From the NCBI GenBank assembly GCA_023622765.1, contig JAMNYO010000004.1, forward strand, positions 1 through 38,726: a stretch of DNA of 38,726 nt, given 5' to 3'. This document shows, one piece after another, positions 14,755 through 24,212 of the stretch. The notes beneath the pieces are model-generated. The model saw nothing but the letters and a program-made list of their open reading frames with translations, had not been told where the DNA came from and did not search any database. The translations under genes and the position numbers were made by a program. Numbering within the stretch: position 1 is the first letter of the stretch; every line of letters starts with the position of its first letter. The stretch is from Bacteroidota bacterium (GTDB taxonomy: Bacteria; Bacteroidota; Bacteroidia; Bacteroidales; Dysgonomonadaceae).

Positions 14755-17181
14755 ATGAAGAATCATTATTTATCCATTATCGTGCTGCTGATCGCGGGAG
14801 CGTTTCTAACGATCTCTTGTGATGGCCAAGGCAACAAAAACAGCGGGATAGCGGATTACAACACGGTACCGCTACCCAACGAGATAGCCATCGCGGAGGG
14901 AGAACCGTTCGTTCTTTCTAAATCGACCCTCGTGACCTACCCGGCAGGCAATGAAAAGATGCAGCGAAACGCCGAGTTCCTGGCAGAGTTCCTGGAATTG
15001 TCGTGTGGCATCAGGCCAGACGTAGCGGCAGAAACAAGCGAAGCTGAAGCAGGTGAAGCTGAAGCGGGCAAAACTGGAGCGGGTAAAACAGAAACGGGCA
15101 AAACTGAAGCAACGAAAGCCGCGAAAGGAAATACCATTGTCCTTTCCGTTGGATTGCAACATGAGAACCCCGAAGCCTACCGCATCGAGGTGAATGCCCA
15201 ATCCATACGGGTTGACGGTGCCTCCGAGGCGGCCGTTTTCTTCGCCATACAGACCCTGAGAAAAGCCACGCCGGTGGGTAACTACCGCTCGGTGAATTTC
15301 GCCCCTGTAACCATCAACGATGCTCCCCGCTTTGGGCATCGGGGGATGATGCTCGACGTGTCCCGGCACTTCCAGCCGGTATCGTTCGTGAAGAAATTTA
15401 TCGACCTGCTGGCACTGCATAACCTCAACCGTTTCCACTGGCACCTGACAGAGGACCAGGGTTGGCGGATCGAAATTGAATCCTATCCCAAGCTTACAGA
15501 GATAGGCGCGTACCGTAACGGCACCGTGATTGGTCGCAACACCGGCGAGTACGACACCATTCGCCACGGTGGGTTCTACACCAAGGAGGAGTTAAAGGAG
15601 GTGGTAGCCTACGCGGCAGAACGGTATATCACCATAATCCCGGAGGTTGACCTGCCCGGTCATATGCTGGCCGCGTTGGCCGCCTACCCGGAGCTGGGTT
15701 GCACCGGGGGACCGTACGAGGTTGCCAGGGAGTGGGGCGTGTTTGAAGATGTGTTGTGCCCCGGGAACGAAGCCACCTTTACCTTCCTGGAAGCAGTGTT
15801 AACAGAGGTGATGGAGATCTTCCCGTCGGAGTATATCCATATCGGGGGTGACGAAGCACCCAAAGTGCGGTGGGAGAAGTGCCCACGCTGTCAGGCACGG
15901 ATCAAGGAGCTGAAACTGAGAGACCGCGATGGCCACACGGCCGAACACTACCTGCAGAGCTACGTGACCGCCCGGGTCGAGAAATTTTTAAACGAGTATG
16001 GACGTCGCATCATCGGGTGGGACGAGATACTGGAAGGGGAGCTGGCCCCCAACGCCACGGTGATGTCGTGGCGCGGCATGGGAGGCGGTATCCAGGCGGC
16101 CCAGATGGGGCACGACGTGATCATGACCCCTACCACCTACTGCTACTTCGACTACTACCAGTCACGAGACACGGGGCAGGAGCCCCTGGCCATCGGCGGG
16201 TACGTGCCGCTATCGCTGGTATACAGCTTTGATCCGGTACCCGAAACCCTCACGGAAGAGGAGAGAACGCACATTCTGGGAGCACAGGCCAACCTCTGGA
16301 CGGAGTATATCAAAACACCGGAGCACGTGGAATACATGACGCTACCGCGACTGGCCGCCATGTGCGAGGTGCAGTGGTTGCAACCCGAGAAAAAGGATTA
16401 CGACCAGTTCCTGGAGCGATTGGCCCGCCTGTTCCCCCTGTACGATAAAATGGGATACAACTACGCCACGCACCTCTTTAACGTGGATGCCAAGCTGACG
16501 GCCAACTTCAATACCAACGCCCTCGACGTGGAGTTCAGCACCATAGATAACGCTCCCGTCTATTACACGCTCGACGGTACGGAACCCAACAAATCGTCAC
16601 TCCCCTACAAGCACAAGTTCTCCATTAGCGAGGATGCGGAGTTGAGGGCTGTGGCTTTACGCGAAGGGAAGGAGAGCCGGGTGTTCAGCGAAACGATCCA
16701 GGTGAGCAAATCGAGCTTTAAGCCAATAGAGCTGCTGACATCACCGGATCCCAACTACACGTACGGTGGGGCGGGGATGCTCGTGGACGCGCTCCAGGGA
16801 CAAAACACCAACTACCGCACCGGCAGGTGGATAGGCTTTCAAGGGAATGACCTGGTGGCGGTAATCGATATGCTGCAACCCACGGAGCTCTCCTCGCTGA
16901 CCGTGCGCAACGCGGTGGTGACGGGCGACTGGATTTTTGACGCCTCAAGGATAGCATTGGAGGCATCGGAAGACGGTACCACATACACGCTGGTGGCCGA
17001 AGAGACGATCGCGGATGAGCACAGCGACCATTGGGCGGATATTGTCGTCCACTCGCTCTCGTTTGACCCTACCACGGCACGTTACTTTAAAGTGACGGTG
17101 CAGCCTACCCTTATGCCCAAGTGGCACCCGGGAAGCGGGAAGAACGCGTTTATCTTCGTTGACGAGATTCAACTGAATTAA
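14755..17181 (+). CDS. Beta-N-acetylhexosaminidase, GH20, surface/periplasmic lipoprotein
   Basis: The 808-residue protein has lipobox ITISC (Cys22). Residues about 35-190 form the GH20b domain, interrupted at 96-125 by a five-residue tandem repeat. The TIM barrel starts near RFGHRGMMLDVSRHF and contains the FHWHLTEDQGWRIEI stretch, the EVDLPGH motif and the catalytic pair Asp366-Glu367 in HIGGDEAPK; Asp positions the substrate acetamido group, Glu is the acid/base. A chitobiase-like C-terminal sandwich (YYTLDGTEPNKSSLPY, about 600-650) and an F5/8C (CBM32-like) domain (about 660-808) follow. It would remove terminal GlcNAc/GalNAc from glycans at the cell surface or in the periplasm. Confidence 0.93.
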   Translation: MKNHYLSIIVLLIAGAFLTISCDGQGNKNSGIADYNTVPLPNEIAIAEGEPFVLSKSTLVTYPAGNEKMQRNAEFLAEFLELSCGIRPDVAAETSEAEAGEAEAGKTGAGKTETGKTEATKAAKGNTIVLSVGLQHENPEAYRIEVNAQSIRVDGASEAAVFFAIQTLRKATPVGNYRSVNFAPVTINDAPRFGHRGMMLDVSRHFQPVSFVKKFIDLLALHNLNRFHWHLTEDQGWRIEIESYPKLTEIGAYRNGTVIGRNTGEYDTIRHGGFYTKEELKEVVAYAAERYITIIPEVDLPGHMLAALAAYPELGCTGGPYEVAREWGVFEDVLCPGNEATFTFLEAVLTEVMEIFPSEYIHIGGDEAPKVRWEKCPRCQARIKELKLRDRDGHTAEHYLQSYVTARVEKFLNEYGRRIIGWDEILEGELAPNATVMSWRGMGGGIQAAQMGHDVIMTPTTYCYFDYYQSRDTGQEPLAIGGYVPLSLVYSFDPVPETLTEEERTHILGAQANLWTEYIKTPEHVEYMTLPRLAAMCEVQWLQPEKKDYDQFLERLARLFPLYDKMGYNYATHLFNVDAKLTANFNTNALDVEFSTIDNAPVYYTLDGTEPNKSSLPYKHKFSISEDAELRAVALREGKESRVFSETIQVSKSSFKPIELLTSPDPNYTYGGAGMLVDALQGQNTNYRTGRWIGFQGNDLVAVIDMLQPTELSSLTVRNAVVTGDWIFDASRIALEASEDGTTYTLVAEETIADEHSDHWADIVVHSLSFDPTTARYFKVTVQPTLMPKWHPGSGKNAFIFVDEIQLN
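15040..15129 (+). repeat. In-frame 15-bp tandem repeat (x6) in the GH20 gene
   Basis: Six contiguous 15-bp units encode EAEAG, EAEAG, KTGAG, KTETG, KTEAT and KAAKG (residues 96-125). The first five are close relatives at the DNA level; the last is degenerate. It sits in a surface loop of the non-catalytic N-terminal domain. Confidence 0.85.
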
Positions 17182-17198
17182 CTCCCCGACTGTATACC

Positions 17199-17245
17199 TA
17201 AAACAAGTGGCAGCGTATCAAATAAAGACACTGCCGCTTGTTTTA
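17199..17245. terminator. Hairpin between convergent GH20 gene and nfo
   Basis: TAAAACAAGTGGCAG (17199-17213) pairs with CTGCCGCTTGTTTTA (17231-17245) with one G-T wobble. Short T runs on both sides make it a plausible bidirectional terminator. Confidence 0.75.
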
Positions 17246-17325
17246 AAGCGCACAGGGTTAATCAGTCCTTCAATTTGACCACGCTACTCCAAAACAGACT
17301 ACCCTTCCCAATAAAATCGATTGAA

Positions 17326-18174
17326 TCAATCTCCCTTTTGCAACGAGTAGAGCAACTCGATCTCTTGTGCCCAGAGCGATTCGTCGGGCGTTTCCAGGAT
17401 AATGGGCATATCGTTGAAGCGGGGATCGTTCATGATAAAGGAGAAAAGGTCCATCTCCATCACCCCTTGACCAATGCTCGCGTGGCGGTCTACCCGGCTG
17501 CCCAACTCCTTCTTGGAATCGTTCAGGTGTATCCCTTTCAGGTAGTGGATACCCACCACCTTGTCGAAGGTATCGAAGGTAGCACCAAAAGCTTCGCGGG
17601 TACGGATCTCGTAACCGGCAGACAAGGTATGAGCCGTGTCCAGGCAAACCCCCACCCTGCTCTTGTCCTCCACCCCGTGAATGATGTGGGCGAGCTGCTC
17701 GAAGGTGTGCCCCAGGTTGGTGCCCTGCCCCGCGGTGTTCTCAATCACGGCGATCACCCCGTTGGTACGGTCCAACGCCATGTTGATGGACTCCGCGATC
17801 CGATCAAGACAGTCATCAATGGATATCTTGTTGAGATGGCTGCCCGGATGGAAGTTAAGCCGGTTTAGCCCCAGTTGCTCGCACCGCGTCATCTCGTCGA
17901 AAAAGGAGCGCCTCGACTTGTCGAGTCCCTCCTGCTCGGGGTGCCCCAGGTTAATCAGGTAGCTATCGTGCGGCAAAATATGGTCGGGGTGAAACCCCAT
18001 CTCCTCCACGTTCGCTTTAAAACGCTCGATGGTCTCCTGGTTGTATGCCGCGGCGTACCACTGCCGCTGGTTCTTGGTAAAAAAAGCGAAGGCCTTCGCC
18101 CCGATGGCTTGCGCGTTCACAGGAGCGTTCTCCACCCCACCCGCCGCACTAACATGGGCTCCTACAAATTTCAT
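17326..18174 (-). CDS. nfo: Endonuclease IV (AP endonuclease)
   Basis: The 282-residue TIM-barrel enzyme (E. coli Nfo is 285) starts [20 protein letters not shown] and shows the family motifs [44 protein letters not shown] and ILETPDE, whose His, Asp and Glu residues bind the three zinc ions. It cuts the DNA backbone 5' of abasic sites in base-excision repair. I chose ATG 18174 because the conserved start KFVGAHVS follows directly, rather than an upstream start. It lies downstream of the phosphate/two-component genes in the same direction but 94 bp away. Confidence 0.96.
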   Translation of the reverse strand: MKFVGAHVSAAGGVENAPVNAQAIGAKAFAFFTKNQRQWYAAAYNQETIERFKANVEEMGFHPDHILPHDSYLINLGHPEQEGLDKSRRSFFDEMTRCEQLGLNRLNFHPGSHLNKISIDDCLDRIAESINMALDRTNGVIAVIENTAGQGTNLGHTFEQLAHIIHGVEDKSRVGVCLDTAHTLSAGYEIRTREAFGATFDTFDKVVGIHYLKGIHLNDSKKELGSRVDRHASIGQGVMEMDLFSFIMNDPRFNDMPIILETPDESLWAQEIELLYSLQKGD

Positions 18175-18268
18175 AAGGTTCAATGCTATCTTGTATGAAT
18201 TCACTTGCATCATCTGCTAGGCATGAATGATACTCATGCTCGTTACACACGATGTTATTTTTAGGATA

Positions 18269-20014
18269 TTATTTTTTCGGGAACGTGATCAGGAAACTGA
18301 GGCCCCCCTCGGCACGGTTCTTCGCCACGATGCTCCCCTTGTGGAACAGCACCGCGTTCTTCACGATAGAGAGCCCGAGCCCTGAACCACCGGTCACACG
18401 CGTACGCCCCTCGCTCACGCGGTAAAAACGTTCGAAGATCCTGACCAGGTGCTTCTCATCTACCCCCACGCCGTTGTCATGGAACTCGATGAAGTAGGCA
18501 TCATCGCTTTCGCTGTAACAGCGAACCACGATCTCCACGTTATCACCGGCGTACGCGATGGAGTTCTCCGCAAGGTTGCGGAAGATGGAGTAAAGCAGTG
18601 TCCGATTGCCGTGTATCACCACGTCGTCAGCCACCACCACGTTTAAACTGGCGCCCGTCTCACCCAATTTGGCCGACAGGTCGGTCTTCACCTCCTCGAG
18701 TAGCCCCTTAAGCGGCACCGACTCTAACTCGAACCGATCGGATGCCTCTTCAATCTTGGTCAGCATGCCGATATCCTGTATCAACTCCGACAAACGTATG
18801 GTTTGGACGTACGCCCTATCCAGGAAGTGGCGTACCCGTTCATCGTCTTGGCTTTCAGATTGATCGAGAATGGTCTCCAGGTAGCCCCGTATGCTGGTTA
18901 CCGGCGTGCGTAACTCGTGAGCGATGTTATTGGTCATCTCTTGTTTAAGTTGTCGCGTCTTTTCCGATCGTGTGATATCGCTCAAGTAGATCTCGAAGCT
19001 CTCATCGTCGAACACGATGACACGTACCAGGAACTGCCGCCCGCTCTTCTCAATCCGTTGAATGTAGGGGGCATTCCCCCTATCCTTCCGATCGAGGAAC
19101 GCCACCAGGTCACTAAAAAACGGTTCCCGGAACAGCTGTTCGACCTCCAGCGTGGGTTTGTCCAGGATTACGTTTAAGAACTGAAGGAAGTAGGAGTTGG
19201 CGTATATCTTTTCGCGTTCATCCGAGAAGATGGCGATTCCCTCTTCGGAGTATTGAAAGTGCTGTAGCAACTTTTCACGCTCGGAAACCAGCTTCCGGCG
19301 ATTCTCCTGGAGCAGGGTGTAATGCTCCACGATATCAGCGCTCACCTGCCCCACCTCATCGTCGGTAAACCTGAAGCCGGAGGGTACCGGTGCACCTTGC
19401 TTCACGCTCAGCGAGAAGGCCCTTAACTCCTTGAGCGACCTGGAAAAGCGATTGGCAAAGAAGTAGACCATCAGCATGCAGAGCACGAAGAAAATGAGGA
19501 TGTAGTAGATGAACGAGCTATGGGCATGAATGAAGTTCTGCACCTTCACGTTGTACGGCATGGCAAAACGAATGAAGTAACCCTCTTCGTACTTTTTCGC
19601 GAAGTAGAGGTAATCAACTTTGGTGCTTTCGGATCGCCGCACGTGAGAACCTTTCCCAAGGCCGATGGTCTTCTGGATTTCGGGTCGTTTCAAGTGATTT
19701 TCCATCTCACTCGCATCCACCAGGTTGTCGAAAAGCACCTGCCCCTGCCAGTCAATAATGGTGAGCCGCAACTCGGGATTCAAGTAGCGCAGTTGCTCCT
19801 CCAATTGGCGCAACTCTTCGCCTAACGGGATACTGTTCTCAACGATATACTCGTGGACGATGTTGGCGTTGCACTCCAGTAGCCGCTCTAGGCTGTTGGT
19901 GCGTTCTTCCTTCATCTGCCGCTGCTCGAACAAGATAACCCCCACCGTGAACGCGGCGATGATCGCCGTGAACACCAACATGACTGCCGTTCTGTAAGAC
20001 ACGATTTTCTTCAT
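18269..20014 (-). CDS. phoR: PhoR-type sensor histidine kinase
   Basis: The 581-residue membrane kinase has TM1 at about residues 8-28 and TM2 at about 168-188 with a periplasmic sensor between, a HAMP-like linker, a PAS domain (about 253-350), then HisKA with the phosphoacceptor His366 in NNIAHELRTPVTSIRGYLE and a HATPase with the N box NLAENSIAY, DNGVGV and GGSGLGLSI. I start it at ATG 20014, which has AGGAA about 10 bp upstream, rather than at an earlier in-frame start. It follows the PhoB-type regulator in the same direction (90-bp gap) after pst-phoU, which supports phosphate sensing through the Pst-PhoU complex. Confidence 0.88.
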   Translation of the reverse strand: MKKIVSYRTAVMLVFTAIIAAFTVGVILFEQRQMKEERTNSLERLLECNANIVHEYIVENSIPLGEELRQLEEQLRYLNPELRLTIIDWQGQVLFDNLVDASEMENHLKRPEIQKTIGLGKGSHVRRSESTKVDYLYFAKKYEEGYFIRFAMPYNVKVQNFIHAHSSFIYYILIFFVLCMLMVYFFANRFSRSLKELRAFSLSVKQGAPVPSGFRFTDDEVGQVSADIVEHYTLLQENRRKLVSEREKLLQHFQYSEEGIAIFSDEREKIYANSYFLQFLNVILDKPTLEVEQLFREPFFSDLVAFLDRKDRGNAPYIQRIEKSGRQFLVRVIVFDDESFEIYLSDITRSEKTRQLKQEMTNNIAHELRTPVTSIRGYLETILDQSESQDDERVRHFLDRAYVQTIRLSELIQDIGMLTKIEEASDRFELESVPLKGLLEEVKTDLSAKLGETGASLNVVVADDVVIHGNRTLLYSIFRNLAENSIAYAGDNVEIVVRCYSESDDAYFIEFHDNGVGVDEKHLVRIFERFYRVSEGRTRVTGGSGLGLSIVKNAVLFHKGSIVAKNRAEGGLSFLITFPKK

Positions 20015-20104
20015 AGTCAATTCCTCATTAATTAGTGGGCTTTTGAAAAGCGTTTTCACTCAGCATCATTTTCAAGGCTACAGGCACCCCATAGCAAAGC
20101 GAGG

Positions 20105-20818
20105 TTACTTGTTCAACCCTTCCGTGTTCTGCCCCTGCGCGTCCAAGTTGAAATAATACCCGAAACCGGACCGGTTGACGATAAAGTGCGCGTATTTTCC
20201 CAGCTTTTTCCTCAAGCGGGTGATATGGACGTCCACCGTCCGGTCCAGCACGTACTCGTGTTCACCCCAAACACTATCGAGGATGTCGACACGGGTGAGC
20301 ACGTTGGGTGCAACGCGCACCAGCAACGTCAATATCTCGAACTCTTTTTTGGTAAGCGATACCTCCTTCCCCTCCACAGTCACCCGGTTGGTCGGTAAAT
20401 CGACCTCCAGCCCCTGAAAACTCCACCTTTCCTCCACGAGAGGAATAGCCAACTGAGCACGTCGTAACAGCGCCTTCACCCGTGCAACCACCTCTTTCAT
20501 GGAGAAGGGCTTCGCGATGTAGTCGTCACCGCCCGATGAAAAGCCGGTCAGCACGTCGTTCTCGCTATTCTTCGCCGTGAGGAAGATGATGGGCACGTGG
20601 TTCTCTTTTTTTCGCAACCTCCCGGCGAGCGCGAACCCGGAGATACCTTCCATCATCACGTCCAGTATGATCAACCGGTGCGCGTTGATAAGCTTGCTTT
20701 CGGCCTCCTCGGCGGAGGAGGCCACGTCGACAATGAACCCCTCTTTCTCTAAGTTGTATTGAAGGATATCACGAATGTCTTTCTCATCATCGACCACCAA
20801 AATTCTCTCTTCCATCAT
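20105..20818 (-). CDS. phoB: PhoB/OmpR-type response regulator
   Basis: The 237-residue protein has a receiver domain with acidic residues in ILVVDDE, phospho-acceptor Asp53 (LIILDVMMEG), FLTAKN and AKPFS, followed by a winged-helix output domain (LTKKEFEILTLLVR, VDVHITRLRKKLG, GFGYYF). It would bind direct repeats in phosphate-responsive promoters; the phased heptamers upstream of pstS are the obvious candidate target. It sits between phoU and the kinase gene; the spacing to phoU is 21 bp. Confidence 0.9.
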   Translation of the reverse strand: MMEERILVVDDEKDIRDILQYNLEKEGFIVDVASSAEEAESKLINAHRLIILDVMMEGISGFALAGRLRKKENHVPIIFLTAKNSENDVLTGFSSGGDDYIAKPFSMKEVVARVKALLRRAQLAIPLVEERWSFQGLEVDLPTNRVTVEGKEVSLTKKEFEILTLLVRVAPNVLTRVDILDSVWGEHEYVLDRTVDVHITRLRKKLGKYAHFIVNRSGFGYYFNLDAQGQNTEGLNK

Positions 20819-20839
20819 TCTCTCTCGCTAACCCTTTCA

Positions 20840-21556
20840 CTACCCTGGCAACGTTTTGTGCCGAATATCTTTCCCCTCTATGAGGTAGACTGCCGCCTCG
20901 GCCATATCGACCGCCTTATCGCCTATCCGCTCCAAGTAGTAAGATACGCTGTTCAGATTCATGATATTAACGAGCGATTGCTTGTTTTGCACCTGCCCGT
21001 CGAAATCGGTAGCTAACTGCTTCTCGATCTTGCTCTCCATCCTATCCAGCTTATCGTCCATTTGGATGGTGTCGTACGCCATCTCGTTGCTAATCCCGGT
21101 AAAGGCGAAAAGCGCGCTCTTTAACATCTTGTCGGTCTGATCAAACATCTTGCCAATCGGCTTCTTGTACTTCTCGAAACCAGGCAACGACAAATCCATC
21201 TCTCCAAAGGCCAGGGTGATATTCTCGATCAAGTCGCCTACCCGCTCCATCGAGATGGTCATATCGTGATACGACATCAACCGCCGCAAATCTGACGCAC
21301 GCGGGGTAAACAAGATGATGGCATTGATCACCTTCTCCTTGATGGTGATGTCCAACGAGTTGATGATCTTCTCGTTGCGTCTCAACCCGGCCACTAACTC
21401 TTTATCCCGGCTGTTGTCCAACAAAGCGGAGACCATTTTTAACTGCGATAACACGATCTCCGCGAGCAACTGAAAGTCGCTGTGAAGCTGCTCCAGGTAC
21501 TTATCCTTGATACCAAACGCCGGGGTCGATTCTCTCATGATCTTTTGCGTATCCAT
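20840..21556 (-). CDS. phoU: Phosphate transport regulator PhoU
   Basis: The 238-residue helical protein has two PhoU repeats, each with its metal-binding acidic signature: SMERVGDLIENI (about 102-113) and YLERIGDKAVDMAE (about 208-221). PhoU binds the Pst transporter and damps the histidine kinase when phosphate is plentiful. It is 35 bp downstream of pstB in the operon. Confidence 0.95.
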   Translation of the reverse strand: MDTQKIMRESTPAFGIKDKYLEQLHSDFQLLAEIVLSQLKMVSALLDNSRDKELVAGLRRNEKIINSLDITIKEKVINAIILFTPRASDLRRLMSYHDMTISMERVGDLIENITLAFGEMDLSLPGFEKYKKPIGKMFDQTDKMLKSALFAFTGISNEMAYDTIQMDDKLDRMESKIEKQLATDFDGQVQNKQSLVNIMNLNSVSYYLERIGDKAVDMAEAAVYLIEGKDIRHKTLPG

Positions 21557-21591
21557 AATGTTTCTGTTTTTCTTTTATCTCGGTCGTAAAA

Positions 21592-22377
21592 CTACCCGAA
21601 GACACCCGTTAAGTACTCCTCGGTGCGCTTGTTCTTGGGCTTGGTAAACATCTGAGTGGTGTTACCATGCTCGATCAACTCTCCCAGGTACATAAACATC
21701 GAGTTATCGGAAATGCGTGCTGCCTGCGACATGTTGTGCGTAACTACAATGATAGTGAATTCTTTCTTCAATTCCAACAATAATTCCTCGATTTTGTTCG
21801 TGGAAATCGGATCGAGTGCAGAGGTGGGTTCATCCATTAATAACACCTCCGGTCTCATGGCCAACGTACGGGCGATACAGAGCCGCTGCTGCTGACCCCC
21901 CGAGAGGAACGATCCCCGCTTGCTCATCACATCCTTCACCTCGTTCCATAGCGCCACGCTTCTCAGGCTATGCTCCACGATCTCATCCTTTTCACGACGC
22001 TTGAGCCGTATCCCGTTTAGCGAGTAACCGGCCAACACGTTATCGTAAATGCTCATGGTGGGAAACGGGTTGGGCTGTTGAAACACCATCCCTACCAACC
22101 GGCGCACCTTCATCGCGTCCATTTTGAGTACGTTCTCACCCTTGAGCAAAATCTCGCCGGTAGTCTGAATATGTGGGTAGAGGTCGTGCATACGGTTGAT
22201 GGCGCGCAGGAGCGTGCTCTTCCCGCAACCGGACGGTCCCATAATCGCGGTAATGGTATAGGGGTATATCTCGGTGGTTACATTGTCCACCGCGTTCTTC
22301 CCCGGAGTGTAAGATACCGAGAGGTTCTTCAACTCCAAAATCGGTTTCATACCGTTTATCACTTTTACACTTTCCAT
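21592..22377 (-). CDS. pstB: Phosphate ABC transporter ATP-binding protein
   Basis: The 261-residue ABC ATPase has Walker [10 protein letters not shown] (47-55), Q loop VFQQPNPFP, signature LSGGQQQRL (about 158-166), Walker [13 protein letters not shown] and H-loop [13 protein letters not shown]. The phosphate-specific [14 protein letters not shown]-type region identifies PstB. The start ATG 22377 overlaps pstA by 13 bp, which suggests translational coupling; an internal ATG at 22350 is an alternative start without overlap. Confidence 0.97.
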   Translation of the reverse strand: MESVKVINGMKPILELKNLSVSYTPGKNAVDNVTTEIYPYTITAIMGPSGCGKSTLLRAINRMHDLYPHIQTTGEILLKGENVLKMDAMKVRRLVGMVFQQPNPFPTMSIYDNVLAGYSLNGIRLKRREKDEIVEHSLRSVALWNEVKDVMSKRGSFLSGGQQQRLCIARTLAMRPEVLLMDEPTSALDPISTNKIEELLLELKKEFTIIVVTHNMSQAARISDNSMFMYLGELIEHGNTTQMFTKPKNKRTEEYLTGVFG

Positions 22378-23270
22378 TTACGAGCTACAGTTTTAGCAAT
22401 CCAGTTTAACAAGAATATCACGATCAGCAACAAGAGCGAAGAGGACCAGATGAGGTCCACCAGGTTCGGGTCATTATAGAAATCCCAAATCAACAGCGGG
22501 ATCGCGCTCGTGGGCTCCAACACGCGCCAGTTGACCACAGACGCCCCCAACGCGGTCAACATCAGCGGTGCGGTCTCTCCCATTACCCTCGAAATGGCCA
22601 ACAGGATACCGGTAAAGATACCCCCGAACCCGGAAGGTAGCAACACTTTGAACACCACGTTGGTATAGGATGAGCCCAAGGCCAAACCCGCCTCCTTGTA
22701 GGCGCCGGGTAACATCTTGAGCGTCTCCTCGGTAGATCGGACGATCATGGGCAACATCATAATGGTGAGCGCCACGCTACCAGCCAAGGCGGAGAAACTG
22801 CCCAGGGGTTTCACCACCCACGCGTAGGCGATAATACCAATCACGATGGAGGGCATCCCCTGCAGGAGATCGGTCAAGTAGCTGACCACCTTCGTGAAGC
22901 GTTTGCCCTGGTTATCGGCCAGGTAGATACCAATCGCCAAACCCAGGGGTACGGAAAAAAGAATGGCCATACCAACGATCAGCAGGGTTCCGGTAATACC
23001 ATTCAATATGCCCCCGGGGATGGGCTCGTTGTTCACCCGGGCCAGCAACGCGTCCATCGACGACGGGGTGACCTCTGTAAACAGCCTCAGATTGAAGTTC
23101 TTGTACCCCTTCGAGACCACATCCCACAAGATGAGGAAGAGGGGAATCATGGCGACGAACGAGAAGAAACAGACCAGTCCTAAGGCGAGCTTATCCTTCC
23201 CTTTTCGCGTTCGATCCGAACTCTTTTGATCCGGGTTCAATCGATTCAAAGTCGACATTTTTTCCATCAT
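22365..23270 (-). CDS. pstA: Phosphate ABC transporter permease PstA
   Basis: The 301-residue permease has about six membrane helices and the ABC permease loop ([19 protein letters not shown], then [15 protein letters not shown]). The long N-terminus is charged (about 1-28). It overlaps pstC by 4 bp (ATGA). An ATG four codons inside could also serve. Together with PstC it forms the membrane channel for phosphate. Confidence 0.95.
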   Translation of the reverse strand: MMEKMSTLNRLNPDQKSSDRTRKGKDKLALGLVCFFSFVAMIPLFLILWDVVSKGYKNFNLRLFTEVTPSSMDALLARVNNEPIPGGILNGITGTLLIVGMAILFSVPLGLAIGIYLADNQGKRFTKVVSYLTDLLQGMPSIVIGIIAYAWVVKPLGSFSALAGSVALTIMMLPMIVRSTEETLKMLPGAYKEAGLALGSSYTNVVFKVLLPSGFGGIFTGILLAISRVMGETAPLMLTALGASVVNWRVLEPTSAIPLLIWDFYNDPNLVDLIWSSSLLLLIVIFLLNWIAKTVARKWKV

Positions 23271-24124
23271 ACCTTCGTCAATCTTTTCATCACCATCTTG
23301 GCAATCAGGTTAATAATGGCCGTTATAATAAACAGTATCAAGCCGATAGCAATCAACGAGCTTAACTTCAGTCCGTCTGCCTCCCCGAATTGATTCGCGA
23401 TCACGCTCGCCATCGTGTTCCCCGTGCCTCTCAAGCCACTCGGTATCCTATCGGTATTACCAATCAGCATGGTCACGGCCATAGTCTCACCCAGCGCCCT
23501 ACCCAACGCGAGGATGTAGGCAGCCACGATCCCCGAAGAGGCAGTGGGAAAACTGATGCGCCGGATCACCTCCAACCGGGTAGCACCCAAGCTATAGGCA
23601 CCCTCCTTCATGTTATTGGGCACCATGGAGATAAACTCGGTACTGAGAGAAGAGGCATAGGGTATAATCATGATCGCCAATACGATGGACGATAGGAAGA
23701 CACCGAACCCCTGCGCGTTCACCCCCAGCGCGATCACGATGGGACGAACGCTGTAGAAACCCCACAAGCCGTACACGATGGAGGGGATACCCGCGAGCAG
23801 GTCCACGACAGAGCTGACCGCGGAGGCTACCTTGGTACCCTTGAAATACTCGCCGTTGAAGAGGGCAACGGACAACGAGAAAGGAATACAGATGAGCAAC
23901 GCGAAAAAGGCGGTGTAAAGCGTGCCTATAATAAATGATAGCGCACCGTACTCTTCGGTGGCCTTACGGGGATCCCATTCGGCGTTCGAGATAAAACCCC
24001 AAACGCCGTACTCGTTAAAGGTGTCCAACGACCGGCTCACCAGCGAGTAGATAATCCCGGCACTCAGCAAAAGGATAATTAGCGCCGCGAAAAATAGCGC
24101 GAACCGGAATAATTTATCTTTCAT
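23267..24124 (-). CDS. pstC: Phosphate ABC transporter permease PstC
   Basis: The 285-residue permease has about six membrane helices, the GALSFIIGTLYTAFFALLI stretch near residue 60, LAGIPSIVYGLWGF, and the ABC loop MVPNNMKEGAYSLGATRLEV. These place it as PstC rather than PstA. It starts 88 bp after the pstS stop, with AAGGGA a few bases upstream of ATG 24124. Confidence 0.95.
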   Translation of the reverse strand: MKDKLFRFALFFAALIILLLSAGIIYSLVSRSLDTFNEYGVWGFISNAEWDPRKATEEYGALSFIIGTLYTAFFALLICIPFSLSVALFNGEYFKGTKVASAVSSVVDLLAGIPSIVYGLWGFYSVRPIVIALGVNAQGFGVFLSSIVLAIMIIPYASSLSTEFISMVPNNMKEGAYSLGATRLEVIRRISFPTASSGIVAAYILALGRALGETMAVTMLIGNTDRIPSGLRGTGNTMASVIANQFGEADGLKLSSLIAIGLILFIITAIINLIAKMVMKRLTKV

Positions 24125-24212
24125 TCATTCCCTTAATTACAATTCATTACCATCATCGTCACCGCTTTCGTCAGGACGGCTACCCACAGTTGGCTCGTCT
24201 GGCGCATCTGAA

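Noticed and set aside
17275-17868. Long + strand frame opposite nfo
   Set aside because: Shadow of endonuclease IV, whose zinc-binding motifs are clear on the minus strand.
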